In this document: positions 44,516 through 57,223 of the stretch, piece after piece
Numbering within the stretch: position 1 is the first letter of the stretch
Layout of the letters: every line of letters starts with the position of its first letter
Assembly: GCA_022036555.1 (NCBI GenBank)
Contig: CM039133.1
Span: forward strand, 44,778,718 to 44,842,717
DNA: 64,000 nt
DNA from: Microstegium vimineum
Lineage: Eukaryota > Streptophyta > Magnoliopsida > Poales > Poaceae
Direction: 5' to 3'
Notes under the pieces: model-generated
Databases searched by the model: none
What the model saw: the letters and a program-made list of their open reading frames with translations, nothing else
Told to the model about the DNA's origin: nothing
Position numbers and translations under genes: made by a program

Positions 44516-46200
44516 TGTAACACTCTAAAATTTTAATTAGAAAATTAGGTTTGAATTTGAGTTTAATTTGCATTAATTTGATTTAATTCAAGCATTTGTT
44601 GTGATCATAGAATTAAATAAATAAAATTTAATCTAATATCACATGTTAGGGTTAATAACATGTTTTGTATACCATGCTGCTGCATATTTCTTTTTTACTG
44701 TTTGGTTTGCAAAACCCAAAGCTTTTTTTAAATGGTTTTAGAAAATGTTTTGGAAAAACAAAAAGAAAAGGAAAAGGAATTTGCAAAACGCCCTCTCTCA
44801 TTTTCCCCCCTCCCCTTCCCTGTTTCCGGCCTGCTTGGCCCAGCCCGCAGCGCCACTCTCCTTCCCTCCCTTGCTCCGCATGGCCCAGTTGCCCCTTCGA
44901 CACGGCCCGGCAGCGCTGCAACAGACTGGCTTCCAGCCCAGCGCGCCGACCTGACTCCACGCACCGCCTCCTCCCCTCTTCTCCCACTGACGCGCAGGGC
45001 CCATCGGTCAGCCCCTTCTTCCACCTCGAGTCCGCACTAGACTCTGCCGCTCGCGTGTGCCGATCCCGAGAAGGCGAGAACCACTTCCGCGATTCTCCCG
45101 CGAGCAAGGCGTATCCGCGCAGGCCTCTCTCCTTGTCCCTGCTATAAGTAGCACCGAACCCACGCCGTTTTCCCTCATCCGTAATCGCCTCGCCCGTGCC
45201 TAGCTTTGCCCTCGCGTCCGCCATAGCAGAGCTGACGTCGAGCCTCCCCGCCGCTTCATCGTCGCCGAAAGAGCATCGATGAGCTTTGGGTCGGGTTTGA
45301 GAACCCGCGGCGACCCTTCTCTATCTTCTTCTGGTTCCAATTTGCTCACACGGCCTCGCCGTCGTTTTGCAGGAAGCCGACAACTGCCACTCCTCGTCGT
45401 CAGCCGTCCACGGTCATCCTCGAGCCCCGACGAAACCCTAGGTGAGTTCTCCATCGTTCCCTCTTGCTCCATGATCCTTTACCTCGCGAATCTGAGCACC
45501 TGAGCACCCTTTTCCTCTTTCTCCGGCGAGAAGTTACCGGCGGCGGCAATGGAGTCGTCGGGCTCTCTGTCCCCTACGGCAGGAGCCCCTCCCAATCCCC
45601 CTTGGTCTAATCTGGGCCATCCAGATTCGATCTAACAATCCCAGCTCCTCCATACCCCTTCGCGGGTGATTTTGCTAAAGAGCCCCTGGATTTTAGCTAA
45701 TTGACCCGCAGTCCAGCCCGATCCGGTTTACTCCGAATTTCCGATTTATTTTAATTCGATAAAGTTCAATTTATTTTCAAATTTGCCACAAATGCCCGTA
45801 ATTTGCTCGTTTTAGATCCAAATCGATCTGTTCCAGTTGCGTTAGTTTCGTAATTTCATGCTCTATCTAGTAGTTTAAATTTCATCTACGTTAAAAACTT
45901 TTTAAAATCAAGTTTAGATTAATTATTTTAAGTTTTAATGCTTTAATCTTGCTTTGAAAATCTTGTTTAATCTCTAGTTTTTTCGCTTTAGATTCGATTA
46001 AAGTGAATTTCACGTCTATGTGATCGTAGTGTCGTGTAGATCAGTTTCATCACCTTTTCAAAACCTCTTTATTATTTATGGTGTATTGTTCTAATTGAAT
46101 CTATGTTTGCTTCGTGTATGATTGTGTGATGATGTTGATCGAGTTCAGTCGGTGAGACTTTCGTTGATCAAGAGTTCTTCGTTGAAGACCAGAGTACAGA
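44516..46200 (+). repeat. 5' part of a TGTAACACC-type LTR
   Basis: Starts TGTAACACTCTAAAATTT and is collinear with the solo LTR at 5003: T-rich block, GGCCCAG block (44835), CTATAAGTAGC TATA-like word (45142), GTCTATGTGATCGTAGTG (46013) and the GGTGTATTGTTCTAAT word (46080). It stops near 46200, so the 3' half is missing. Confidence 0.78.
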
Positions 46201-47700
46201 CAAGTTTCCCTAGACTGGGTCCAAGAAAATATCGGATGCCTGCAACCCATGTGACTGACTGACTGCCCAGTGGGGTGGCCAAGCAAAAACAATGAACGCC
46301 CACTCCGCCATGCATGTGACAAAATGATGACTTTTGATTTTTTATTTTTAATATATTTTTAATTTCAATTGAGTTTTGAGCAATTATGGGATGTTTTCTA
46401 GAAATTCCTCCATTTCCTAAGAAAAGAATTATCGCTTTAATCTTTTTAATTAAATTGAGTTTGGTATGAATTTTTGTTGGAGGGATGCATCTGTCTATAT
46501 ATGCCATTTTTAGTTGAGTTCATAAAACATTTGGACACTTTTTTGGGTATACTGAAAATGGAATACCCACCGTAGTGTGTCAACGACTTGTTCATATTTT
46601 AGAAATGATGATGTCTCAATTGTATGGACTCTATTTTCATTACTCATGAAAATTCACAAATATTTCATAAATTCTATGAGACCTTAAATGGAGCTCACTA
46701 CTCTTCTCTTCTCTCTATGGGCACAGAGAACCATGACTTCACATGCTGATCCTAATGCTGTGCTCTAGGATGCTCGACGTGCCTTCAGAAAGGTGGGTTG
46801 AATCTAGTATTTTTTTTTTCCAAATACATAAGAGCATTGCTAAATCATTGTATTAAAAATATATAAGTTGCAAAATACAAGAGGAGTTGTTCATGGCACG
46901 ACAGTTCTCACAGTGGGGCTACATTTTTACCATTCTAACCTTGGGATCCACTACGGTCAACCTTAACTACGATCTAGTTAAAGCGTCTAGTTTGCATGTG
47001 CCTAAGCTGTCATGGCCAAAGGCAGCTGCGCCTCTACCAGTTATTAAGCTTTGAAGAGGACATCATGTATAACTTAGTTATAGATTTATTTACATTACAT
47101 GATTCAATGACTATAATTTTTTTACTATAGTTTAAGCATGCAATTAATTAGGCCATCATAAAAATGTTACCATAATTGGACCATATAAACTATAGTTACA
47201 AATTATTCCAATTAATTATAGAATAAAATATATCTAAATATATAGCAAAAAAAATTATACTAAAGCATAATATATTATATGATTATTATGTAGATCTCGT
47301 ATAGAGTACAACAAAATAGGATGTTCCATTTTAAGATTTTCTATAACTTACTATAGTTTTTCAAAAAATTCAAATGAAATAAGAAAAAAAAAGATAAAAA
47401 CACCTTTTAAACCGTTTATAACCGGGTCAGGGAGGTTAAATATATGGTTTCAAAGTTGAGAAGTGGTTTGTTTGATTTTGAAGTTTAGGGAGGAAAAATC
47501 AGATTTTCGCAAAAGTCGAGAGGGAGTAAAAGTACAATTTTTCCTTTCCCTCGCAAACAAGCCTGTGTCAAAATTGGTTATTTTCGGGCCTAGCTGACGG
47601 AGCTGGCTTTCCAGACGCGTTTGTTTTCTCGGAGCGAGTTGGGCCTTGCTCCCGGCCCCAGTTACTAGCCAGGCTGCGAACTGCGAAGAGAAAGAATCAC
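46201..47700. other. Spacer, mostly AT-rich
   Basis: No gene, MITE or LTR end recognised. A poly-T/AT-rich stretch lies at 47080-47400. The last 100 bases before 47700 turn GC-rich ahead of the next transcribed-looking region. Confidence 0.4.
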
Positions 47701-47709
47701 ACAAAACAT

Positions 47710-48593
47710 TCCCTAATTTCCTCCCAAATCCCGACCGCCTCGCTTCCAGTTCGTCGCGCGGCTCGCGGCTCGCGGCCGATTGATCGACGCCGCCGCCACG
47801 GGCACCGCCACTCTGACAACCTCCTGTGGGCGTCTTCTAAAGCGCGACCGCCTCTCGACAGCCGGCGACCCAGGTACTCAACTCGAACTGCTTCCGACTT
47901 CGATTTGGAGGGCGCGGGGTCGAGGTGGGGAAGCCGCGGCGCGGTCGTGCTGATTATTCGCCCCCCACGGAGGGCTAGGGTTTATAAGGCGGAATGAGTT
48001 AGCGGCAGACCGCTTGCTGGCGACCGTGGGGGCGGTTCGAGTCGAATTGGGTGGTAATAGCTCAGGGTAGCCGTCTGCTGAAACTAATCTCCAGTTTGGC
48101 TTGCGTCAGTCCGATGTAAGAGTAGCAGCCAATACCCAAGAGCGATTGAGCATGGCACCTGGCACAGCACCACAACCCTTCGCTGAAACTAATTTTCATG
48201 TTTGTTCGCTGCATCAGTCTAATGTTGTTGTATTGGCAAGCAATAGCCATTGTTGTATTGTTGCTGACACAATTTCTTGGTTTTAGGTTTGCGCAGTTGG
48301 CAATGAAGACCGATAGTCATGAGACAAACATGACACGTGAGGTAAATAAAAAAAAACTATAGTCTGCATTGTTTGGATAGCAAGTTAGTGTTTAATCTGA
48401 CATCATTGTATAGGTAGTAAGTTAGTGTTTAATCTGACATTACTGTATTGTGCAGGTGAAGGCAATTGCCAATCAGAGGATGAAACACTACAATGTCATC
48501 TGTTTTCTTGGTGTAGCTTTGATTATGTGGACTGACAAGACAACACTTCTCAACCGACTGAATGAATACAGCAATGTAGCTGCCCACATATGA
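47710..48593 (+). CDS. Putative small spliced gene or gene fragment
   Basis: A GC-rich leader (about 47710-47871) ends in a donor, CCCAG-GTACTC. A 3' site (TTTTAG) precedes ATG at 48303. Exon 48303-48341 (donor GTAAAT) joins 48456-48593 (acceptor TGTGCAG) in phase, giving 58 residues: MKTDSHETNMTREVKAIANQ at the start, a short hydrophobic stretch (VICFLGVALIMW) and a TGA stop. I recognise no family. Further open DNA after the stop (LCPLCQDIFEQW in another frame near 48660) suggests that a longer protein has been broken. Low confidence that it is functional. Confidence 0.35.
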
Positions 48594-49415
48594 TATATTT
48601 CACTATAGCTCTAGTTTCCATGTTGCTGGGTTTGACAGCGTCATCATTCCCGGACTCTGCCCTCTGTGCCAAGACATTTTCGAGCAATGGAGCTCTGCAG
48701 GCATTTTTGTTGTTAAACACAGTCGTCCACTTGCACATTATCGAGTTCTATCCACAGGTTTTGCATCTATTGGGCAATGTAAGCTTTAAAGGTATCGTAG
48801 TTGTATGCTATTTGGTCACATAACTGTATGAAGCTAAAGAGTTCTATGGAATGGTTTGCTGTTGTAATGTAAGTTTTAAAGGTACCTTGGCTTTATGCTA
48901 TTTGGTCGCGATGCCTCTAAATTACAATTGTAGAAGAAATTAAATGACTCAGGATTATCAGTTAAATTGTATGGTTAATGCATTTCCCAAATGCTGCATT
49001 ACAACTGAACCTACGGCCCATTTTGGTGCTTGTGCTATGTAGTGGAACAATGTATGTTGCATCAGACATAATGCAGATCACAATAGATGTCAACTCTACG
49101 AGGAGAAACTACTCTTTCTGAAAGCTCACAATAGATGGCTGAACATATATGTACTCTATGATTTAGTTTCTACCCTCGTGATTATAACAAGAGTACAGAT
49201 CATATAGACAGAAACCAAAACTCTGGTTACAAATCTAACAAACACCTTTACTTGAACATTGCGTAGATGATCATAATATCGTTGAAGCGATGAAGAGGAG
49301 GTAAATGCTCAGTAGGGCTCAGTAGGCTACACATTACAACTCCTTAAGACTTATTGCAGTAGTACATCTACATGGTAAACTATGACTGGTGCCTGGCTTC
49401 TAAAAGATTCTAATC
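48594..49415. other. Region between the small gene and the NFU gene
   Basis: Two related words lie 90 bases apart (GTAAGCTTTAAAGGTA near 48779 and GTAAGTTTTAAAGGTA near 48869), a local duplication. The part nearest 49415 should be the NFU 3' untranslated region. No other gene seen. Confidence 0.45.
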
Positions 49416-52400
49416 TTATGGCAATAGCTGGACAGCTGCAATTTTAGGGATCTTCTCACGGAGCTTCTGAGTCAATGCTACTCGGACAGTCATCACACCG
49501 GCAGCTGGGCCTGTAAGCCTAACCTTGACAATAGGCTCCTCGATTATGACAAACTCAAGCTCGCCACCACCTGTACCAGCAAGGTACGGCCTAATCTCGT
49601 CAAGTACCTGATATTGGAGAAAGCATGTTATTGATATTCAGTTTCTATCTCAATGCCCTTAAAAAGTACTGAACTATGAAAGCAATGGAAATTATACATC
49701 TTCAAGGCAAGTTTTCAAAGTAAGATAAAGCATGAGAGCAAGATAGCAGCAGTCTCATTTGCTTGTTGGTCACCATATCTTATTTATTGCTTTGATCTTA
49801 CATATATGAAATAAACTTGGAAAATCACAAAACCTATATCAGCTGACAGAATTTCATTTTAACGATAGCATGCTTAACATCACTTCCTGTATCACTTGAA
49901 CAGGGTTGCATGGTGCACCGCTGTAGCACAGGTGACAGCTTAAAGGATGTTACCTCACATACTGAACAATTCATAAGGATGCAAAAGCTAAATTGTTAGC
50001 CATAACATAAATGTATCAGTGCGTGTAGGCAGGGGCACAAAAGCTAGTTGTTATGATACAAGGACAAGCTCTAAGTTCATACAATGGAAATAAGCCAAAG
50101 AACCAGAGTTTCCAGCAGACAAATAACCAGCAAAATGACGCTGAATGAGTGCAACTACACTGAAAAGTCCTAAGTAAAGCAGTCTACCATTGCAATACAC
50201 AATCCACAAATATATCTAATAGGTAAAGATGAATAATTCAAGCCTACAAACTGGCATAGAAGATGGATTTTAAATGTAAAATAACTGATAATAACATCAT
50301 TATGCAGTCACGGCACTGTAGAAATAAATAAGCACAACTCATTAGAAAACTCTGAATTTTAGTTACAAAGTATACTACATGTTTCACAAGAATTTGATCT
50401 TAAGGAAAGTTCGTTCCAATTAGCCAACATCCAACAAAATAAATCCTGATTTAGTTCAGTACTCCATAAGAATCAAGTGATCTTTACTGATGGAAATATC
50501 TGGCCAGGAATAGAACATTTACCTTTTCAATGTTCTCTTGGTTCAACTCAAGGCCAGTCTCCTCATCAGCGATGGGCTCAACTGCAACAATCTCTGGTAT
50601 TTTCTCCATCAAGCGCCGTTCAATACCCATCTTCATCGTTGTTACTGAAGCCGGGCACGACCCACATGCTCCTTGCAGCTTTAACCTTACCACGTTCCCG
50701 TCAATCTCATGTAACACAACATTGCCTCCGTCTGCCATAAGATATGGCCTTACTTCATCCAACACCATCTCAACATTTTCAGCAGTCAATGGCAGCTCAA
50801 TAGCAGGGTCTGGATTGGCAACAACTTGAACCACTGCTATAGCAGGACACAGAGTTGCAGTTAATTGAACAGTTACATTTTAATCAATTAGGGAAGAAAA
50901 TACACGCAAATAGTCTGAATTGGAATGCCCCGATACCTAACCTTAATCACTGTAGGAGATGCTCCAGCTTACCAAAACAGTTAACTTTCTACACCTATAT
51001 GCTTAGATGATAATCACAACACAGCGTGGACAATAGGAAACTACGCTCCCAAGACAGAAGGTATCTACAGAACATACTGGATAGAGGCAAGGTGTACTTC
51101 ATCGTTTTGTACTTTTTGTAGAAACACCGCACACCCTAATCAGGGGGGTGACCTTCATTATATAGCCGGTTAAGACTTGCAGTACATGTACAATTACCAG
51201 TACGGTACTAATCCTAAATAGGCTATGCTATGGTTACAATATACAAGGCCAATGGGTCGGATGCCCATGTGGGCTGTTACAATTATATTCTAACACCCCC
51301 CCCTCAGTCTAAGCGGGAGTGTCACGAAGACAAAGACTGGACCTAAAGTAAGTGAACAGATGTACAGGTAACCCTTTGGTCATAATGTCCGCGAACTGAT
51401 GAGACGATGGAACATGGAGCACCCGAACCTGTCCCAAAGCAACCTTCTCACGGACGAAGTGTATATCTATCTCAATATGCTTCGTGCGGCGATGATGAAC
51501 TGGATTGGCAGTCATGTAGATAGCACTGACATTGTCGCAGTAGACAATCGTCGCCGAAGAGATGGGTGCATGAAGCTCCTGAAGTAGCTGACGAAGCCAA
51601 CAAGTCTCAGCCACAGCGTGCGCAGTAGCACGATACTCAGACTCCGCACTCGAACGAGAAACCGTAGTTTGTCGCTTAGAGGACCAAGACACTAAGTTGT
51701 CGCCGAGGAAGACACAGTAGCCAGAAGTGGAGCGCCGAGAGTCGGGACAACCAGCCCAATCAGCATCGGAGTAGGCAGTCAAGCTGGTGATGCTGCCTGT
51801 GCCGATGTGAAGCCCAGTGGAGAGGGTGCCTTTGACGTACCGCAGGACACGCTTGAGCATCGCCATATGAGGCTCGCGCGGGGCGTGCATGAAGAGGCAA
51901 ATCTGCTGAACGGCATAGGCGAGGTCCGGACGAGTCAGCGTGAGATACTGCAGTGCAACAACGAGGCTGCGGTACTGAGTGACATCTGCCACCGGAGCGC
52001 CGTCCGTGGCAGAGAGCTTGGCCTGAGTGTCAACAGGAGTCGCTGTAGAATGACACTCAGCCATGCCGACGCGCTGGAGCAGATCCACAGCGTACTGGCG
52101 CTGAGAAAGGAAGAGGCCGTCAGCAGAACACGTGACAGAGATCCCCGAGATCTGTCATGGCGAACTCGGAGTGAATGAGCTCGGTGATGCGACGAAGAAG
52201 CTGGGTCGACGAGGCTGTCAGAATGATGTCGTCGACGTAGAGCAGTAAGTAGGCGATGTCTGCACCCGCTTTGTAAACAAAGAGGGATGTGTCAGAGGTC
52301 GAAGCAGTGAAGCCGGACCGCTGGACGAAGCCGGAGAACCTCTGGTGCCACGCCCTAGGCGCCTGCTTGAGTCCGTACAGAGACTTTTGCAGGAGGCAGA

Positions 52401-55400
52401 CGTGGTCGGGGGCCGCCGGGTCGACGAAGCCGGGCGGCTGCTGGCAATAGACGGTCTCATTCAGATGACCGTGAAGAAAGACGTTCTTCACGTCCAGCTG
52501 ATGAATCGGCCACGAGCGAGAGGCGGCGATGCTAAGAACAGCCCGGATGGTGGCCGGTTTGACAACCGGGTTGAACGTCTCGTCGTAGTCGACGTTGTAC
52601 CACTGCGAGAACCCACGAACGACCCATCTGGCTTTATGACGAGCCAGAGAGCCGTCAGCGTGAAACTTGTGCTTGAAGACCCACTTGCCGGTGATGACGT
52701 TGGCACGAGGCGGTCGAGGGACTAGACGCCAGGTGCCATTATCCATAAGCGCCTTGTACTCGTCAGCCATTGCCGCGCGCCAAGTTGCATCGGCAAGCGC
52801 GGCACGAGAATTGCCTGGCAGCGGCGAGGCCAGACCGGAGACTGCCGCGGTGAAACCGTACCGCTGCATGGGCGGCGGCAGAGAGCCCGTCTGGGCACGA
52901 GTCGTCCATGCAGAGGTCTCGGGAACCTGGGGTACAACCGCCTGCTGTACAGGGGGCGGCTGCACCACCTCCTGGAGCACTGGAGCCGAAGGCACCGCCG
53001 GCGGGGCTGTGCAGCAGGTATCGGCCGGCGGTTGTAGAAGACACTGTACCGCTGCCGCACAGGGGCAGCAGGGACGGCTGGCGGAGGTGCTGGGGTCGCG
53101 GCCTGTCGGGGCGGCTGCTGCAGCGCTGGAGCCATGGCCTGCTGCGGCGCCCTGGACATCCTATGGGCGGCGCCGTGCCACAGGATTGCAGGGTCGAGCC
53201 CGACAGGGTCGCCGGCGTCCTCGGCGTCCTCCAAGGCCCGCGTTGGCTCAGCGCCCGAGGTGGACGGAGCAAGCGCGGGAAGAACATCCTGTAATAGAAA
53301 GTCAAAAGAATCCGGTTGGGGTTTTGAGGCCGCAAACGGAAAGTGAGTCTCATCGAAAACAACGTGGCGCGAGATGATGATCTTGCGACTAGAGAGGTCA
53401 AGACATCGGTATCCCTTCTGCGAAGGAGGGTAACCGAGGAAGACACGCCGTGGAGCGAGGAGATAATTTGTGGCGAGTCGTGGCACTGAGGTGGGGTAGC
53501 ATAGGCAGCCGAAAACCCGAAGGATGGAGTAATCGGGTATCTTGTGGTGGAGAAGTTGATAGGGTATACCGTTATTTGTGGAGGAGGACGGCCGCCGGTT
53601 TGTGAGAAACACGGCGGTGGAGAGAGCTTCGACCCAATAAGGTGGAGGCATGGCAGCATGAATCAGAAGGGTGCGAACGCCATTGTTCAGAGTGCGGAGC
53701 ATGCGCTCAGCCTTGCCATTCTGAGCAGATGTGTAGGGGCACGAGGTGCGAAGAAGGATGTCGTGACTAGCCAAAAAGGCGTTGGTGGCATTGTTGATGA
53801 ACTCGGTGCCGTTATCTGCCTGAAAACAGCGTAAAGGTAAACTGAATTGTGTGTGAGCGTAAGCGACAAACTGAACAATGAGGTCATGAACTTCAGATTT
53901 ATGGCGAAGTGGAAACGTCCAACAATAATGTGTATAATCATCAACTAACACAAGATAAAATTTATAACCGGAAATACTCGCAACTGGAGAGGTCCAAACA
54001 TCACAATGAATGAGTTCGAAAGGTGATGATGTCCTAGAGACCGAACTAGTAAACGGCAGCCTAGTATGTTTACCGAGCTGGCAAGCATGACAAATGCGGC
54101 GAGCTGCTTTATTACACTGGATAGCTGAAAGTTTATTTAGAGTAGCGACGACAGCGGGTGCGGGATGACCAAGGCGGGAGTGCCATAGCTCCGGGGAGAC
54201 TATGGCGACATGACAACGAGGAGGATGGAGATGTGGGATGGTGTAGAGGTCCCCGCTGCTATTGCACCGAAGAACCGTCTTGGTCTTGAGATCCTTAACA
54301 GAAAAACCAGAGGCGTCAAACTCAATAGAACAGTTATTGTCGCGAGTAAGCTGTCGAACAGATAACAGATTACGAATGAGTTGGGGAGCGACAAGAACAG
54401 TATCAAGATGAAAAGGACGATCAGCTATTTGAATAACAGAAGTGCCACGACTATGAATGGGAATGGATTGACCGTTGCCGACCATAATTGAGGATGATGG
54501 CGACGAGAGATGGGAAAGTAAAATACCGTCATTGGAGGACATGTGGGATGTCGCTCCGCTGTCCATGACCCAAGGTGCATTGCCGCCCTGGATCGCCATC
54601 TGGTTAAGGGCGGCAATCAAGCTTGCCGAGTCCCAGCTGCCCAGAGCCCCGTACGCCGGGGGGCCGCCGGCGGTGGAGAACTGCGGGGGCGCGAAGGCAG
54701 TGTGTGCCTGTGGAGGAGGCGCAGGTGGCGCACCCCACTGCTGCTGCTGGGTAGGCCACGGAACTGCCCAGGCGCCGTTCCAAGTCCATGGGCTGCCGCC
54801 GTGCTGCTGCTGCTGGTGGTTGCGGCCACCGCCGCCGTTGCCACCTTGCTGCTGGTGGCGGCCACCGCCGCCGCTGCTGCCGTTGCTGCTGCCGCCGCCG
54901 TTGCGGCCACCACCGCCCTTGCCCTTGCCACCGCCCCCACGATAGGTGGATGCAGAAGGGGTGGACTGGCAGGACGACGACGTGCAGGAAGAGTTGGTGG
55001 AGGCGGCCAGAGCTGAAGCCGAGTCCGCCTTGCCCTCGTTGCCGAGGCGGAGCTCCTTGACACGGAGCATGTTGGTGGCGGACTTGAAGTCGGGGAGCGG
55101 CGACGTGTTGGAGATGATGTCGCCGGTGTTGGCGAAGCGGGGGTTAAGACCACGCAGGAGGTTGAGCACGAGCTGCGCAGGGGAGATGGTGTGACCGACC
55201 TCCCGCAGGGCATCAGCGGTGCGCTTCATCTGCTGAGCGTAGGCGTCGACAGAGAGGTCGCCCTGGGACAGGTTGTGGAACTCCTGCTCGAGGACGACGG
55301 CGCGGGACTCCTTGTTGGCCTGGAATAGGGCTTCGATGGAGACCCACAGAGCGCGGGCGTCCTGATCGGGCTCCATGGCGAGGTCGAGGACGGCGTCGTC

Positions 55401-56899
55401 GACGGAGCCGTACATCCAGCCGCGTAGGCAGGCGTCAGGCTGAGACCAGATGGGGTCAGCCGGACGGGCGTCCGCCGTGCCATCGATGTGGCCGAGCAGC
55501 CCGTACTTGCCGCAGAGGGCAGTGAAGAACGCCTTCCACTTGGAGTAGTTCGGGCGCTCGAGGCTGAGCGCGACGGGAACGTGCTGCTTCACGTTGGCGG
55601 CGGCGTAGGCGGCGAAGACGGGAGCGGCAACGGAGTCCCCCATGGCGCCGGATGACTGGGAGCTGATGGAGCCGGTCGTGGAGGATGAAGTCGACGAGGA
55701 CGTCATTGCTGCAGATCGGATCGCGCGGCCAAGGAGACGGCGCGAGGGACCGAGGCGGCGGCGTGGCTGGAGGACGCGCGGTGGCCTGGGTCGGCGGCGG
55801 CGCGAGTGGAATCGCGCGGCGGCCTGGGTTATCGGCGGCGCGAGGGGACGCGCGGCGGCCTAGGGTGGCGGCGCGGGTGGTGCGGTGGCGCACGTCCTCG
55901 CAGAGGACGCACGGGCGAAGGCGCGAGCGGAAGGAAGGATCGTGATTACGTAGATACCATGTAGAAACACCGCACACCCTAATCGGGGGGTGACCTTCAT
56001 TATATAGCCGGTTAAGGCTTGCAGTACATGTACAATTACCAGTACGGTACTAATCCTAAACAGGTTATGCTATGGTTACAATATACAAGGCCAATGGGCC
56101 GGATGCCCATGTGGGCTGTTACAATTATATTCTAACACTTTTGTTAATGTTGCCAACTACTTGCTGCATAATTACAAACCATACAACACACCATCTACAT
56201 TTTAGCACCATGTGTCACTCACTACCACTATATCGAAAGATTGATCATCTTGGAACGCTATCCTTAGCCACAAGAACCTAAGCAAGCAATCACTATGTGG
56301 CAGTACATAGCTGACTTTCACTCCTAACTCATGAACGTTGGGTTTATAACAACACAGTTTACAGGTGCAAAATTCTTCCTTTTTAGCAAATGATGCAGCA
56401 GTACGATTTCAGGATTAAACCGTCAGAATTCCACAACATGCGGCAAGAATAATACCCCACCAATCCTTGAGACAGCTCCATATACTACCAATCCAATCCA
56501 TACAGTAAGGTAAGCTTGAGAGAGTTTTCTACCAATCCATGAAATCCGTAACGAAGATGTAGAGAAAAAGAACCGAGGATAACGAAGTACGAGCCAACAT
56601 AGAAAAGAACTGACCTTGCCGCCGCCGTTGACGACCCAGGGGCGCCGAGGCGGCAACAAGCCTGGGCGCGGAAGAAGCCCGCACGGCCGTCGACGCAACC
56701 CCCACCTGCGCACCGAATCAAGAACCCATCAGGCATCAGCCGGACCGAGCCAGGCAAGAAAGCGCCGCTCAAGAAGGGCCACAGCGGGGAACGGAACCCT
56801 TACCCTGAAGGAGCAGGGCGACGTGGATGAGGAGGTGGAAGTCGATGGGCCCGGCGCCCAGGCCACAGCCACCGCCGCCGCCGCCGCCGCCGTCTGCAT
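49416..56899 (-). CDS. Plastid NFU-type iron-sulfur cluster scaffold (NFU2-like), four exons
   Basis: NFU proteins assemble iron-sulfur clusters and hand them to plastid enzymes such as photosystem I. Exons: 56899-56804, 56705-56615, 50833-50523, 49607-49416. All borders are GT-AG and phases agree, giving 229 residues, close to Arabidopsis NFU2. Residues 1-62 are rich in Ala, Ser, Thr and Arg with no acidic residue, a plastid transit peptide. The NFU domain (about 80-145) has CGSCP with C119 and C122, the cluster ligands. A second NFU-like domain without the Cys pair (about 166-229: GTGGGELEFV, GVMTVRVALTQKLREKIP) marks the plastid type. Intron 2 (56614-50834) is about 5.8 kb because a copia element sits in it. 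NFU1, NFU2 and NFU3 cannot be told apart with certainty here. Confidence 0.93.
51117..51295 (-). repeat. 3' LTR of the copia element
   Basis: 179 bases; on the minus strand starts TGTTAGAATATAATTGTAAC and ends GCGGTGTTTCTACA. Contains the minus-strand TATATAATGAAGG word. A polypurine tract (minus-strand GACTGAGGGGGGGG, 51296-51309) borders it. Confidence 0.93.
51309..55706 (-). pseudogene. Copia gag-pol polyprotein with two frameshifts
   Basis: The first frame (55706 to about 53000) holds gag (about residues 45-220), a Gly/Gln-rich stretch without a CCHC knuckle, protease DSGATSH (about 382), the H-x-C-C-type zinc site before integrase (WHSRLGH ... CHACQLGK) and the integrase core (HCDVW, ADNGTEF, NGKAER). 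Near 53000 the frame shifts to reverse transcriptase (KWVFKHK, YVDDIIL). Near 52120 it shifts again to RNase H (YSDADWAG, SSAESEYRA, DIMTKGLP), ending at 51309. One frameshift might be natural slippage, but two make an inactive copy more likely. The catalytic residues seen are all intact. Confidence 0.9.
55960..56137 (-). repeat. 5' LTR of the copia element
   Basis: 178 bases. After its end the minus strand reads TGGTATCTACGTAATC, whose first seven bases match the initiator-tRNA type primer-binding site (TGGTATCAGAGC). Confidence 0.93.
56138..56614 (-). other. Rest of NFU intron 2, upstream side
   Basis: AT-rich intron DNA between the copia element and exon 2. Nothing else recognised. Confidence 0.6.
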
Positions 56900-57223
56900 C
56901 GCTGGAGAAGAGAAGCGCGGTGTGAATTGTCCCGCGCGGTTCTTGGTGGAATCGTCCCGTCAAGATTCGGTGTGGGGTGGAATCGTGGAGCGCGTCTTTG
57001 TGGCTGGAGGGAGGTAGGAGTAGGACGCCGGTGATTGGCGTGCCTGGCTTGCTTTGTTCTTCTCTTTCGTTTCCCCTTTTTTTCTCTAAAAAAAATTAGA
57101 AATTACCGTTTAGAAGCTTCGTTTCCGTTGCTATAATTAAAAACTTCTATAGACCAATTCCCTCCTTCAACATCAACGACTCACAACACACCTACCACGC
57201 ATTCAACGGCTGAGATTACAGAG

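Larger units (their letters stand above)
51117..56137 (-). mobile_element. Ty1/copia element in intron 2 of the NFU gene (5021 bp)
   Basis: Short LTRs (55960-56137 and 51117-51295) with TGTTAG...CTACA ends on the minus strand, and the duplication CTTTT at 51112-51116 and 56138-56142. The LTRs differ by four transitions and one indel over 178 bases. The order gag, protease, integrase, reverse transcriptase, RNase H is that of Ty1/copia. LTR size and protein motifs resemble the Ale/Retrofit lineage (tentative). The element lies in the same direction as the gene. Confidence 0.95.

Noticed and set aside
48590..48823. Weak resemblance of a 77-residue hydrophobic frame to the C-terminus of DAD1
   Set aside because: Only a few hydrophobic positions agree, and the frame lacks the conserved DAD1 middle region.
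52667..53377. 236-residue frame on + and neighbours at 54475-55213 and 55456-55977
   Set aside because: Shadows of the copia gag-pol on the minus strand.
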